DNA from: Gallionellaceae bacterium
GTDB taxonomy: Bacteria > Pseudomonadota > Gammaproteobacteria > Burkholderiales > Gallionellaceae
Direction of reading: 5' to 3'
Length of the DNA: 22,356 nucleotides
Assembly (NCBI GenBank): GCA_003445795.1
Contig: DMCN01000103.1
Location: 1-22,356 of the forward strand
Position 1 is the stretch's first letter. Each line of letters opens with the position of its first letter. A model generated the notes under the pieces. It was not told the origin of the DNA and ran no database searches. It saw only the letters and a list, made by a program, of their open reading frames with translations. Made by a program: the position numbers and the translations under genes. Of the stretch, positions 6,939-15,414 are shown piece by piece.

Positions 6939-7430
6939 TTATTTTGCGGGCTCGGCGGCTTTGACGCCTTTTTGGTAATTCAGGTAGATATAGACCGGAA
7001 TATTCAGGTCGCCCAGATGTTTCTCGATCAGCGGTTTCACCTCATCCCAGTTCAGTCCGCCCACACCGCAAGCCAGACGCGGCAAAGCGAGGCTGCCGAC
7101 TTTTTCCTTCTGCACGACAGTGCGCAGGGCATGCAGGCTGTGGTTGATGTGGTGCAGCGTGGCCTGGCCGGGCTTGCTGCCGTGATCATAGGCTGCATCC
7201 TGGGTGAACAGATTCACGAGGTAGCGTCCATCCGAACTCATCCAGGTCCACAACTCGCCGGACTTCGGGTGCCGGGTCTGGCAATAGTGGCGGAAATCCT
7301 TGTACATCGCGGGCATGCGCTCGCGCAGTTGCAGCGCGAGGCCGTGATGGAAATCGTCGTTCGGCGCGACGCCCTGGGCGATAGCCCGGGCGCCGCTGAA
7401 GAGAATGTCGCCGCTCAGTTCGTGAATCAT
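6939..7430 (-). CDS. Stand-alone macro-domain protein (ADP-ribose-binding type)
   Basis: A 163-residue protein. The start is ATG at 7430-7428, preceded by a clear GGAGGG ribosome-binding site. A longer frame upstream runs into argG and has no such site. It begins MIHELSGDILFSGARAIAQG, and residues 114-133 read LALPRLACGVGGLNWDEVKP. The GDIL start and the LPRxxCGxGGLxWxxVxPxI pattern are macro-domain hallmarks, closest in my memory to the Poa1/TARG1/DarG branch. Macro domains bind ADP-ribose or hydrolyse ADP-ribose linkages. No partner ADP-ribosyltransferase toxin gene is adjacent; it sits between argG (22 bp) and ppnP (28 bp). The catalytic type is unknown. Confidence 0.78.
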   Translation of the reverse strand: MIHELSGDILFSGARAIAQGVAPNDDFHHGLALQLRERMPAMYKDFRHYCQTRHPKSGELWTWMSSDGRYLVNLFTQDAAYDHGSKPGQATLHHINHSLHALRTVVQKEKVGSLALPRLACGVGGLNWDEVKPLIEKHLGDLNIPVYIYLNYQKGVKAAEPAK

Positions 7431-7452
7431 GATGCCCTCCTTGCGAAGTGCC

Positions 7453-8682
<1,230 letters not shown>

Positions 8683-8698
8683 TGCGTGTTGTTCCGAT

Positions 8699-9628
8699 TT
8701 AGTTGTTGATCTTGCCCAGCAGCAGATATTCCATCAGCGCTTTTTGTACATGCAGCCTGTTCTCCGCTTCATCCCACACCACCGACTGCGGATCATCCAT
8801 GACCTCGGCCGCCACTTCCTCGCCGCGATGCGCGGGCAGGCAGTGCATGAACAGGGCATCTTTGGCGGCGATGCGCATCATGTCGCCATCCACCTGCCAG
8901 TCGGCAAAGTCCTTCATGCGCTCTTCGTTTTCGGCTTCCCAACCCATCGAAGTCCACACGTCGGTCGTCACCAGGTCGGCGCCGCGGGCGGCTTCCATCG
9001 GGTCTTTGAATTCCTCGTAGTGCTCGTGGCCGTAGAGGCCGGCGCGCTCCGGCTCCACCTCGTAGCCGGGCGGTGTGGAGACGTGCACGTTGAAATCCAA
9101 TATCTCGGCAGCCTGCAGCCAGGTGTTGCACATATTGTTGGAATCGCCGATCCACGCCACCGTCTTGCCCTTGATGGAGCCGCGATGCTCGATGAAGGTG
9201 TAGATGTCGGCCAGCACCTGGCAGGGGTGGTATTCGTTGGTCAGGCCGTTGATCACCGGCACGCGCGAGTTGCGCGCGAAACGTTCGATGATGTCCTGCT
9301 CGAAGGTGCGGATCATCACGATGTCGCTCATGCGCGAGATGACTTGGCCGGCATCTTCCACCGGCTCGCCGCGACCCAATTGCGAATCGCGCGTATTGAG
9401 GTAGATGGCCGAACCGCCGAGCTGGTGCATACCGGCCTCGAACGACAGGCGCGTGCGCGTACTGGCCTTCTCGAAGATCATCACCAACGTGCGGTCTTCC
9501 AGCGGCCAGTATTTTTCGTAGCGCTTGAAGCGCTCCTTGATGATGCGGGTGCGCTCGAACAGGTATTCGAACTCTTCGCGGCTGAAATCCCTGAATTGCA
9601 GAAAATGCCTGATCGGTTTGTTACCCAT
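8699..9628 (-). CDS. argF: Ornithine carbamoyltransferase
   Basis: A 309-residue transcarbamylase that makes citrulline from ornithine and carbamoyl phosphate. The carbamoyl-phosphate loop STRTR is at 56-60, the ornithine-binding DVWTSMG loop is in the second domain, and the signature HCLPAHRG starts at 262. Length and motifs are standard. An AGGAG site inside the end of argD precedes the ATG, with only 3 bp between the argD stop and this start, so the two are co-translated. Confidence 0.97.
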   Translation of the reverse strand: MGNKPIRHFLQFRDFSREEFEYLFERTRIIKERFKRYEKYWPLEDRTLVMIFEKASTRTRLSFEAGMHQLGGSAIYLNTRDSQLGRGEPVEDAGQVISRMSDIVMIRTFEQDIIERFARNSRVPVINGLTNEYHPCQVLADIYTFIEHRGSIKGKTVAWIGDSNNMCNTWLQAAEILDFNVHVSTPPGYEVEPERAGLYGHEHYEEFKDPMEAARGADLVTTDVWTSMGWEAENEERMKDFADWQVDGDMMRIAAKDALFMHCLPAHRGEEVAAEVMDDPQSVVWDEAENRLHVQKALMEYLLLGKINN

Positions 9629-9631
9629 GAC

Positions 9632-10807
9632 TCACTCCTGCGCCAGGAAATCGGTAATCAGGGGGCACAGCATATCCAGCAATTGCTGCGCTTCTGTTTC
9701 AGAGAAGATCAGCGACGGCAGCAGGCGCACCACGTTGTCGGCGGTGACGTTGATGAGCAGGCCTTGTTCCAGCGCTTTGGCAACAAGCGCGCCGCACGGT
9801 TTATCCAGTTCGATGCCCAGCATCAAACCTTGCCCGCGTACGGTAACTACGCCTTTCACGCCGCCCAGTCGCGTTTGCAGTTGTTCTTTGATCCATCCGC
9901 CCACTTTGGCGGTATGGGCCAGCAACTTGTCCTGCTCCATGATGTTCAGCGTGGTCAGCGCCGCAGTCGACGCCAGCGGGTTGCCGCCGAAGGTCGAGCC
10001 GTGATTGCCCGGCTTGAAAGTGCCGGTCGCCTTGCCTGCGGCCAGGCACGCGCCTACCGGCACGCCCGAACCCAGGCCTTTGGCCAGTGTCATCACGTCC
10101 GGCAGGATGCCGGTGTGCTGGAAGGCGAACCACTTTCCGGTCCGGCCGAGGCCGCATTGAACTTCGTCCAGCATCAGCAGCCATTCGTGTTCGTCGCAGA
10201 TATTGCGCAGGCCTTGCAGGTAGCTGATGTCGGGCGTGCGGATGCCGCCTTCGCCCTGGATGGGTTCGACCAGTACGGCGACGATATTGGGGGTATTGGC
10301 CGCGACATGGCGGATGGCGTCGAGGTCGTCGTAAGGCACGCGCACGAAACCTTTCACCAGCGGCTCAAAGCCGGCCTGCACCTTGCGGTTGCCGGTGGCG
10401 GAAAGGGTGGCCAGCGTGCGGCCGTGGAAGGCCTTTTCCATCACGATGATGGTCGGCGTGTCGATGCCGCGCTGGTTGCCGTACAGGCGCGCCAGCTTGA
10501 TCGCGGCTTCGTTGGCTTCGCAGCCGGAATTGCACAGGAACACTTCCTGCATCCCGGACAGCGCACACAGCTTGTCGGCGACCAGTTCCTGTTCGCGTAC
10601 CTGATAGAGATTGGAAGTATGGATCAGCTTGCCGATCTGGGCGGAAAGCGCGGCAGTGAACTTGGGATGGGCATGGCCCAGCGTGTTGACTGCGATGCCG
10701 GAGAGGGCATCCAGATAGCGCTTGCCGTTAACGTCCCACATCCAGACACCTTCACCGTGGGTGAAAGTGACAGGCTGTCTTGCATAAGTGTTCATCAAAT
10801 GTGACAT
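9632..10807 (-). CDS. argD: Acetylornithine aminotransferase
   Basis: A 391-residue class III PLP-dependent aminotransferase converting N-acetylglutamate semialdehyde to N-acetylornithine. Visible features are SGCEANEAAIKLAR at 94-107, the PLP-ring aspartate in LMLDEVQCGLGRTGK (D214), and the Schiff-base lysine K243 in TLAKGLGSGVP. The start used here gives MSHLMNTYARQPV; the internal ATG four codons later is an alternative. It is the first gene of the arginine run, 50 bp after the rpsT terminator. No convincing promoter was recognised in that gap. Confidence 0.95.
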   Translation of the reverse strand: MSHLMNTYARQPVTFTHGEGVWMWDVNGKRYLDALSGIAVNTLGHAHPKFTAALSAQIGKLIHTSNLYQVREQELVADKLCALSGMQEVFLCNSGCEANEAAIKLARLYGNQRGIDTPTIIVMEKAFHGRTLATLSATGNRKVQAGFEPLVKGFVRVPYDDLDAIRHVAANTPNIVAVLVEPIQGEGGIRTPDISYLQGLRNICDEHEWLLMLDEVQCGLGRTGKWFAFQHTGILPDVMTLAKGLGSGVPVGACLAAGKATGTFKPGNHGSTFGGNPLASTAALTTLNIMEQDKLLAHTAKVGGWIKEQLQTRLGGVKGVVTVRGQGLMLGIELDKPCGALVAKALEQGLLINVTADNVVRLLPSLIFSETEAQQLLDMLCPLITDFLAQE

Positions 10808-10850
10808 GGCAAGCTTCCCGGTCTTGTTGTATCTCTGATGTTCGAACTAT

Positions 10851-10880
10851 AAACAAAAAAGGCCGACAACATCGTCGGCC
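10851..10880 (-). terminator. Intrinsic terminator after rpsT
   Basis: A perfect 7-bp stem GGCCGAC/GTCGGCC (10861-10867 with 10874-10880, 6-nt loop) is followed on the reverse strand by TTTTTTGTTT. It lies 31 bp after the rpsT stop. A second hairpin, GCAGAC/GTCTGC at 10888-10904, sits between the stop and the terminator and may protect the 3' end. The stem also has a short T run on the plus strand, but no plus-strand gene ends here. Confidence 0.88.
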
Positions 10881-10911
10881 TTTTGTCGCAGACTTAACGT
10901 CTGCAATGTTA

Positions 10912-11175
10912 TCAGGCCATCGCCTTGATCGCAGCGGACAATCGGCTCTTATGACGGGCCGCCTTGTTCTTGTGGATGATCTTCTTGTCGGCGATGGAGT
11001 CCACCACGCTGGTGGATTCGCTGTACACGGCCTGAGCGGCAGCCTTGTCACCGGCTTCGATCGCCTTGGCGACCTTCTTGATCGCAGTACGCAGCTCGGA
11101 ACGCAGGCTGGTATTGTGGATGTTCTGTTTTACTGCCTGACGTGCACGCTTGCGGGCTTGTGCGCTATTTGCCAT
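10912..11175 (-). CDS. rpsT: 30S ribosomal protein S20
   Basis: An 87-residue basic helical protein starting MANSAQARKRARQAVKQNIHN, with IHKNKAARHKSRLSAAIKAMA at the end. Both are canonical S20 segments that bind 16S rRNA. The ATG is preceded by AAGGAG. It is monocistronic, with its own promoter and terminator. Confidence 0.97.
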   Translation of the reverse strand: MANSAQARKRARQAVKQNIHNTSLRSELRTAIKKVAKAIEAGDKAAAQAVYSESTSVVDSIADKKIIHKNKAARHKSRLSAAIKAMA

Positions 11176-11214
11176 GACTACTCCTTGAGAATTCGGCTTT
11201 CCAGAAAGGCGCGC

Positions 11215-11243
11215 ATTCTAGAGGCTCTTCCAAGGTTTGGCAA
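11215..11243 (-). promoter_or_regulatory. Sigma-70 promoter for rpsT
   Basis: On the reverse strand TTGCCA (11243-11238) and TAGAAT (11220-11215) are separated by exactly 17 nt; each hexamer is 5 of 6 to consensus. Predicted initiation is near 11208, leaving a leader of about 33 nt before the rpsT ATG. Confidence 0.75.
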
Positions 11244-11374
11244 ACGGTTTTTCAGTTGTGACAGTGAGATACCCGAATCGGCCTGGCGGCGGGGCGGTAC
11301 CGGGGGATGGGGCCGGAAATGGCCGGTTTCGGCAAAATGCAGGCTCGCCAGCCGCGTTCCCGACCAAATGACGA

Positions 11375-11383
11375 TGCTATAAT
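11375..11383 (+). promoter_or_regulatory. Extended -10 promoter for the DUF3579-murJ genes
   Basis: TGCTATAAT at 11375-11383 is a perfect extended -10 element (TGnTATAAT). No good -35 stands 17 nt upstream, as is common for this class. Initiation would fall near 11390, about 25 nt ahead of the proposed TTG start at 11415. Upstream in-frame ATG codons are therefore unlikely to be translated. Confidence 0.7.
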
Positions 11384-11414
11384 CCGCCCCGTTTTTACTT
11401 CGGGAATCAATAAA

Positions 11415-11786
11415 TTGATCGAAAAGATAAAGCGCACAGCCGAACTCGCCGAGTTCGTCATCCATGGCGTCACCAAGGATGGCGATACCTTCCGTCCCTC
11501 GAATTGGGGCGAGCGTTTGAGCGATATGCTCGCCACGACGGGGAAAGACGGTCGCATCGTCTATTCTTCTTATGTACGCCCCATGATGGTTCAGGGCATC
11601 CCATCCGTGGTGGTGCGTTTCTCGCTGGAAACAGCCGATCCGCACGGTTTCGAGTTGGTCAGGCAGTTCGTCATCGGCAACCAGCTGAAGGTGCGTGCCG
11701 GACGCAACCGCATGGATGCGGGCGCGACCGGGATATTCCCGACCATCAACATGGACCGCCGCGTTCCCGAGAGCAACGGCTGGTAG
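11415..11786 (+). CDS. DUF3579 family protein
   Basis: About 123 residues. The proposed start is TTG at 11415 (LIEKIKRTAELAEFVIHGVT). An in-frame ATG at 11307 exists, but it lies upstream of the extended -10 promoter, so it cannot be on that transcript. CGGGAA at 11401 gives a weak ribosome-binding site. The segments VTKDGDTFRPSNWGERL, YVRPMMVQGIPSVVV and VGNQLKV-like GNQLKVRAGRNRMD are characteristic of DUF3579, a small betaproteobacterial family of unknown function. No catalytic motif or membrane segment is visible. It lies 24 bp upstream of murJ and is probably co-transcribed. Confidence 0.75.
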   Translation: MIEKIKRTAELAEFVIHGVTKDGDTFRPSNWGERLSDMLATTGKDGRIVYSSYVRPMMVQGIPSVVVRFSLETADPHGFELVRQFVIGNQLKVRAGRNRMDAGATGIFPTINMDRRVPESNGW

Positions 11787-11810
11787 CTCCCTTCCCATTG
11801 CGACATCGCC

Positions 11811-13352
11811 ATGAACCTGCTTAAAGCACTCGCCACGGTCAGCAGCCTGACGCTGGTCTCGCGTATTCTCGCCTTCGTGCGCGATGTGCTGATCGCGCGC
11901 ATCTTCGGCGCGGGCATGGCGACCGATGCCTTCTTCGTCGCTTTCAAGCTACCCAACCTGCTGCGCCGCATGTTCGCCGAGGGCGCTTTCTCGCAGGCCT
12001 TTGTGCCGATCTTCGGCGAATACAAGAACCGCAAGGGGCACGAAGAGACCAAGCTGCTGGTCGATCACGTGGTGACCCTGCTGGCCATCATCCTGTTCAT
12101 CGTCACCCTCATCGGCATCATCGCCGCGCCCATCCTTGTATATATAAGTGCGCCCGGCTTTGCCAAGGACGCAGCGAAGTTCGACCTTACCGTGCAGTTG
12201 CTGCAGATCACCTCGCCCTACATCTTCTTCATCTCGCTGGTCGCCGTGGCGGCGGGCATTCTCAACACCTACAACAAATTCTGGGTACCGGCCTTCGCGC
12301 CCATCCTGCTCAATGTCTGCTTCATCGCCGCGGCGCTGTGGCTGGCGCCGTATTGCGATCCGCCCATCCTGGCGATGGGCTGGGCGGTGTTCGTAGGCGG
12401 CATTGTGCAACTCGCCTTCCAGATCCCTTTCCTGAAAAAGATCGGCATGCTGCCGAAATGGCGCCTGAACCTGAAAGACGCGGGCGTCTGGCGAATCATC
12501 AAGCAGATGGGCCCCGCGCTGTTCGGCGTCTCCATCTCGCAGATCAGCCTCATCATCAACACGATCTTCGCCTCGTTCCTCGTCGCGGGTAGCGTGTCCT
12601 GGCTGTATTACGCCGACCGCCTGATGGAATTCCCCTCCGGCCTGCTGGGCGCGGCACTCGGCACCATTCTGCTGCCCACGCTCTCCAAACACTATGCCGA
12701 CAACAGCACGGCGGAGTATTCCAAACTACTGGACTGGGGCCTGCGTCTCGTCTGTATGCTGACGCTGCCGGCCGCGTTGGCGCTGGGCATGATCGCCGTG
12801 CCCTTGCTGGCGACCTTCTTCCAGCACGGTGCCTTCGGTGCTACCGACGTGTTGAAGACGAGCTATGCCCTGGTCGGCTACAGCGTCGGTCTCATCGGCA
12901 TCATCGCGGTGAAAGTGCTCGCTCCAGGTTTCTATGCGCGGCAGGACATCAGGACGCCGGTCAAAATAGGCATCGCCACCTTGCTGGCCACGCAACTGAT
13001 GAACATCCTGTTCGTGTTCGTGTTCGACCTGCAACACGCCGGACTGGCGCTGGCCATCGGCCTCGGCGCCTGTTTCAACTCCGCCATCCTGTTCTACTTC
13101 CTGCGCAAGCGCGACATCTACCAACCCGAACCGGGCTGGGGAAAGTTCTTCCTCAAGTTGTGTGTCGCACTGCTGGCACTGGCCTGGGTGCTCTGGTTCG
13201 GCATGGGCAGCGAACAGCACTGGCTCACCGGCCACGGCTGGGCGCGCATCTTCCATCTGTCATGGCTGGTGGTGCTCGGCGTGGTGATGTATTTCGCCGT
13301 GCTGTTCGTGCTGGGATTCCGCCTCAGGGATTTCGCCAAGCGCGGCGCCTGA
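11811..13352 (+). CDS. murJ: Lipid II flippase MurJ
   Basis: A 513-residue polytopic membrane protein of the MviN/MurJ family, which moves the peptidoglycan precursor lipid II to the outer face of the inner membrane. It starts MNLLKALATVSSLTLVSRIL. The typical conserved blocks RDVLIARIFGAGMATDAFFVAFKLPNLLRRMFAEGAFSQAFVP span about residues 24-66 and include the arginines of the central cavity. SWLYYADRLMEFPSGLLGAALGTILLP lies mid-protein. About 14 hydrophobic segments are expected and seen. Its TGA is directly followed by the stop of the convergent small gene, with no terminator between them. Confidence 0.96.
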   Translation: MNLLKALATVSSLTLVSRILAFVRDVLIARIFGAGMATDAFFVAFKLPNLLRRMFAEGAFSQAFVPIFGEYKNRKGHEETKLLVDHVVTLLAIILFIVTLIGIIAAPILVYISAPGFAKDAAKFDLTVQLLQITSPYIFFISLVAVAAGILNTYNKFWVPAFAPILLNVCFIAAALWLAPYCDPPILAMGWAVFVGGIVQLAFQIPFLKKIGMLPKWRLNLKDAGVWRIIKQMGPALFGVSISQISLIINTIFASFLVAGSVSWLYYADRLMEFPSGLLGAALGTILLPTLSKHYADNSTAEYSKLLDWGLRLVCMLTLPAALALGMIAVPLLATFFQHGAFGATDVLKTSYALVGYSVGLIGIIAVKVLAPGFYARQDIRTPVKIGIATLLATQLMNILFVFVFDLQHAGLALAIGLGACFNSAILFYFLRKRDIYQPEPGWGKFFLKLCVALLALAWVLWFGMGSEQHWLTGHGWARIFHLSWLVVLGVVMYFAVLFVLGFRLRDFAKRGA

Positions 13353-13544
13353 TCACTTGCGGGCCTGGTGCGGGACGGGCACCTTCCCGGTGGTGGATAG
13401 TTTGGTGAGTTCGGGATGGAAGGCCTTCAAGTGTTGCTCAAATTCATTGTTGCGTATCCACTCGAAGCAATGCGGGCAACAGAAGCGCACGCTGGTCTGG
13501 TCGCCTTCCGGTTCATTCAGCCACAATGGTTTGCTTGTATTCAT
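13353..13544 (-). CDS. Small cysteine/histidine-rich protein, possible zinc finger
   Basis: A 63-residue protein with RFCCPHCFEWIRNNEFEQHLKAFHPE. It contains a CPHC pair (a third cysteine precedes it) and a downstream H-x4-H, together resembling a C2H2-type metal site. No membrane segment or signal peptide is seen. A strong GGGGGTG ribosome-binding site stands just before the ATG at 13544. The upstream region has a perfect -35 TTGACA and an overlapping Fur-box-like palindrome, which supports it being a real, regulated gene. The function is unknown. It abuts the convergent murJ gene stop to stop. Confidence 0.7.
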   Translation of the reverse strand: MNTSKPLWLNEPEGDQTSVRFCCPHCFEWIRNNEFEQHLKAFHPELTKLSTTGKVPVPHQARK

Positions 13545-13568
13545 GATTCACCCCCGTAGTGGGAACCC

Positions 13569-13603
13569 AATAAGAACTTATTAGGTTGAGAATTATTGTC
13601 AAC
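13569..13603 (-). promoter_or_regulatory. Promoter with Fur-box-like operator
   Basis: The 19-bp GTTGAGAATTATTGTCAAC at 13585-13603 is a near-perfect palindrome. Its core 13587-13601 matches the 7-1-7 Fur model TGATAATnATTATCA at 12 of 14 defined positions. A perfect -35 TTGACA on the reverse strand (13602-13597) lies inside it, with a weak -10 TAAGTT (13580-13575) 16 nt on. A second perfect inverted repeat, AATAAG-AA-CTTATT (13569-13582), covers that -10. Repression by bound Fur would be expected; this is inferred, not shown. Confidence 0.5.
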
Positions 13604-13698
13604 TATTCCCCGCGACTGTCCATATGCCAAACGGCCTATGCCATGGCCTATGTCGCATTTCTTCAGTAATTCAAAATAGAAACAATCAGATAGAGAGG

Positions 13699-14205
13699 CT
13701 ACCGCCTGTCGGCTTCGACACAAGTCAGATAAGCGCGCAGGTCGAACTCCAGTTGCGGGTAATCCGGCTCCATGTGCATGCACAACTGGTAGAACGCCTT
13801 GCCATGCTCGCGCTCCTTCATGTGCGCCAACTCGTGCACCACGATCATGCGCAGAAACTCCGGCGGCATCTCGCGGAACATCGCCGCGATGCGTATCTCG
13901 CGCTTGCTTTTCAGATTCCCGCCCTGCACCCGCGAGATGGTGGTGTGTGTTCCCAGCGCGTTCTTGATCACATGCAACTTGCTGTCGTACGTCACCTTGC
14001 TCAGTTGGCCGACGTTGCCCAGATATTCGTTCTTGATCGCCAACACGTAGTCGTACAGTGCCTTGTCGGTGCGCACATCGTGGGTCTGCGGATATTTCTG
14101 CTGTAACAGGTTGGCCAGTTTGCCTTGTTCGAGTAACTGCTGGACTTGTGCGACGAGTGCGGTCGGGTAGCCGGCGAGATAATTCGGAGTGGGTTTCGGG
14201 CGCAT
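13699..14205 (-). CDS. YgjP-like metallohydrolase (DUF45 family)
   Basis: A 168-residue protein with VVHELAHMKEREHGKAFYQLC. HELAH at 124-128 is the zinc-binding HExxH motif and H134 is the probable third ligand. The MEPDYPQ ending is typical for the YgjP/SprT-like DUF45 group. These are predicted metal-dependent hydrolases; E. coli YgjP has been linked to UTP hydrolysis rather than proteolysis, so the substrate here is open. It is cytosolic. The N-terminal 90 residues are a less conserved strand-rich region. It lies 154 bp upstream of the small cysteine-rich gene, which has its own promoter. Confidence 0.8.
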   Translation of the reverse strand: MRPKPTPNYLAGYPTALVAQVQQLLEQGKLANLLQQKYPQTHDVRTDKALYDYVLAIKNEYLGNVGQLSKVTYDSKLHVIKNALGTHTTISRVQGGNLKSKREIRIAAMFREMPPEFLRMIVVHELAHMKEREHGKAFYQLCMHMEPDYPQLEFDLRAYLTCVEADRR

Positions 14206-14292
14206 GGTGGATTTGGCGGGGAGGGGAATTTAACGCTATTAACAGCCGAAGGTCGCTTGTCTCGACAGCGGTCGGTCCAGAGTTCGGTAGTC

Positions 14293-14352
14293 TCAAATCA
14301 CCAGAGTTGGCATCTTCACTTCCTCGTTCCTGTGTTGATGTTCTTTAGCCAT
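14293..14352 (-). CDS. Doubtful tiny ORF, possible remnant of a small lysine-rich protein
   Basis: A 19-codon frame, MAKEHQHRNEEVKMPTLVI, lies in the 206-bp gap between the RIO kinase and the YgjP-like gene. The start resembles, from memory, small proteobacterial proteins that begin MxKxHQRxNxExKKPK and continue with a lysine/proline tail. Here the frame stops soon after that point. The ribosome-binding site is weak (AAGAG). It may be a decayed or truncated copy, or chance. Confidence 0.25.
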   Translation of the reverse strand: MAKEHQHRNEEVKMPTLVI

Positions 14353-14411
14353 GATCGAACTCTTAGGGGCAATGTAACTCAGTCGGATCGCTTTGACCAT
14401 CCGCGCGAGAA

Positions 14412-15278
14412 CTAGCCACCGCGTTCCCGGGCCAAGCGGATCGCGATGGCCATTTTCCGCGCGTCCTCTTCCTTGAGTGTGTCGCTGATCTCGCGCATGA
14501 CGCTGTTCAGGTCGACCTCTTTTTCTACGCGTTCGAAATGTCCGGTCAGCACACTCTCTGGCTTCAGTTGCCCGCTCTGGAACAGCGCCCATATCTCGTT
14601 GCCGTAGTCGGTGCCGAGCAATTCGGGGGCGAACTGACCGAAATAGGAGGCGAGGTTTTGCACGTCGCGCAACAGCATCTGGTGGGCATGATTGTTGGCG
14701 GCGGCATCGATGGCTTGCGGCAGGTCGATGATGACGGGTCCGTTGCTGTCGACCAGCACGTTGTATTCGGAAAGATCGCCATGGATTACGCCCGCGCATA
14801 GCATGCGCACCACCTGCGCGATGAGGATGCGGTGATACTCGCGTGATGCCTCCGCGCTGAGTGCCAGATCGTTGAGGCGCGGGGCGGCGTTGCCTTCGCT
14901 GTCGGTCAGCAATTCCATCAGCAGCACGCCTTCGTGGAAGTTGTACGGCTTCGGCACGCGCACACCGGCGGCGGCGAGCCGGTACAAGGCATCCACCTCG
15001 GCGTTCTGCCAGGCTTCTTCCTGCGCCTTGCGACCGTAGTTGGTGCCTTTCTCCATGGCGCGGGCGCGGCGGCTGTTCTTCACCTTGCGGCCTTCGGTGT
15101 AGTCCACGCTCTGGCGGAAGCTGCGCTTGTTCGCTTCCTTGTAGACCTTGGCGCAGCGAACCTCGTCGCCGCAGCGCACCACATATACCGTGGCTTCCTT
15201 GCCGCTCATCAACTGGCGGATGACTTCGTCGACGAGACCGTCTTCGACAAGGGGGGCGATTCGTTTGGGGGTTTTCAT
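14412..15278 (-). CDS. RIO-family serine protein kinase
   Basis: A 288-residue protein kinase of the atypical RIO1-like group. SGKEATVYVV at 25-34 replaces the classical glycine loop, CAKVYK at 42-47 supplies the ATP-contacting lysine, HGDLSEYNVLV at 166-176 is the catalytic loop, and IIDLPQAID at 183-191 carries the metal-binding aspartate. The basic RRARAMEKGTNYGRKAQEE insert resembles the region used by RIO1 proteins to contact RNA or ribosomes. Bacterial RIO kinases are widespread but poorly characterised. The upstream sequence lacks an evident SD; ATG at 15278 is the earliest in-frame start that preserves the N-terminal helix. Confidence 0.85.
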   Translation of the reverse strand: MKTPKRIAPLVEDGLVDEVIRQLMSGKEATVYVVRCGDEVRCAKVYKEANKRSFRQSVDYTEGRKVKNSRRARAMEKGTNYGRKAQEEAWQNAEVDALYRLAAAGVRVPKPYNFHEGVLLMELLTDSEGNAAPRLNDLALSAEASREYHRILIAQVVRMLCAGVIHGDLSEYNVLVDSNGPVIIDLPQAIDAAANNHAHQMLLRDVQNLASYFGQFAPELLGTDYGNEIWALFQSGQLKPESVLTGHFERVEKEVDLNSVMREISDTLKEEDARKMAIAIRLARERGG

Positions 15279-15327
15279 GGGTGGGGTGGAAATTGGTGAT
15301 TGTTAGTAGCGAGGCTGGTCTTATTGG

Positions 15328-15400
15328 CCGTTCGCCCTGAGCTTGTCGAAGGGTAAGTCACTTTATTCCTATCATGGTTCGACAGGCTCACCACGAACGG
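15328..15400. repeat. REP-like imperfect inverted repeat
   Basis: The arms at 15328-15352 and 15376-15400 begin and end with CCGTTCG/CGAACGG and share TGAGC and TGTCGAA blocks, pairing at about 19 of 25 positions, with a 23-bp spacer between. The left arm contains the sub-palindrome CCCTGAGCTTGTCGAAGGG. Units of this type are, from memory, repeated in many proteobacterial genomes. It fills the 136-bp gap between the RIO kinase and the DUF3820 gene, and no gene is disrupted. Confidence 0.7.
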
Positions 15401-15414
15401 ACTAAAGCGGGTTT

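Noticed and set aside
6939..7430. DarTG-type toxin-antitoxin system at the macro-domain gene
   Set aside because: The flanking genes are argG and ppnP. No ADP-ribosyltransferase gene is present, so a toxin-antitoxin call is not supported.
10808..10860. Promoter for the argD operon from TATAGT in this gap
   Set aside because: No acceptable -35 at 16-18 nt (the nearest TTGTCG is only 12 nt away and lies in the rpsT terminator), and no ArgR-box pair was recognised.
13633..13652. Direct repeat GGCCTATG, two copies 12 bp apart
   Set aside because: Too short and only two copies; no array, and no relation to the neighbouring promoter or gene ends could be made out.
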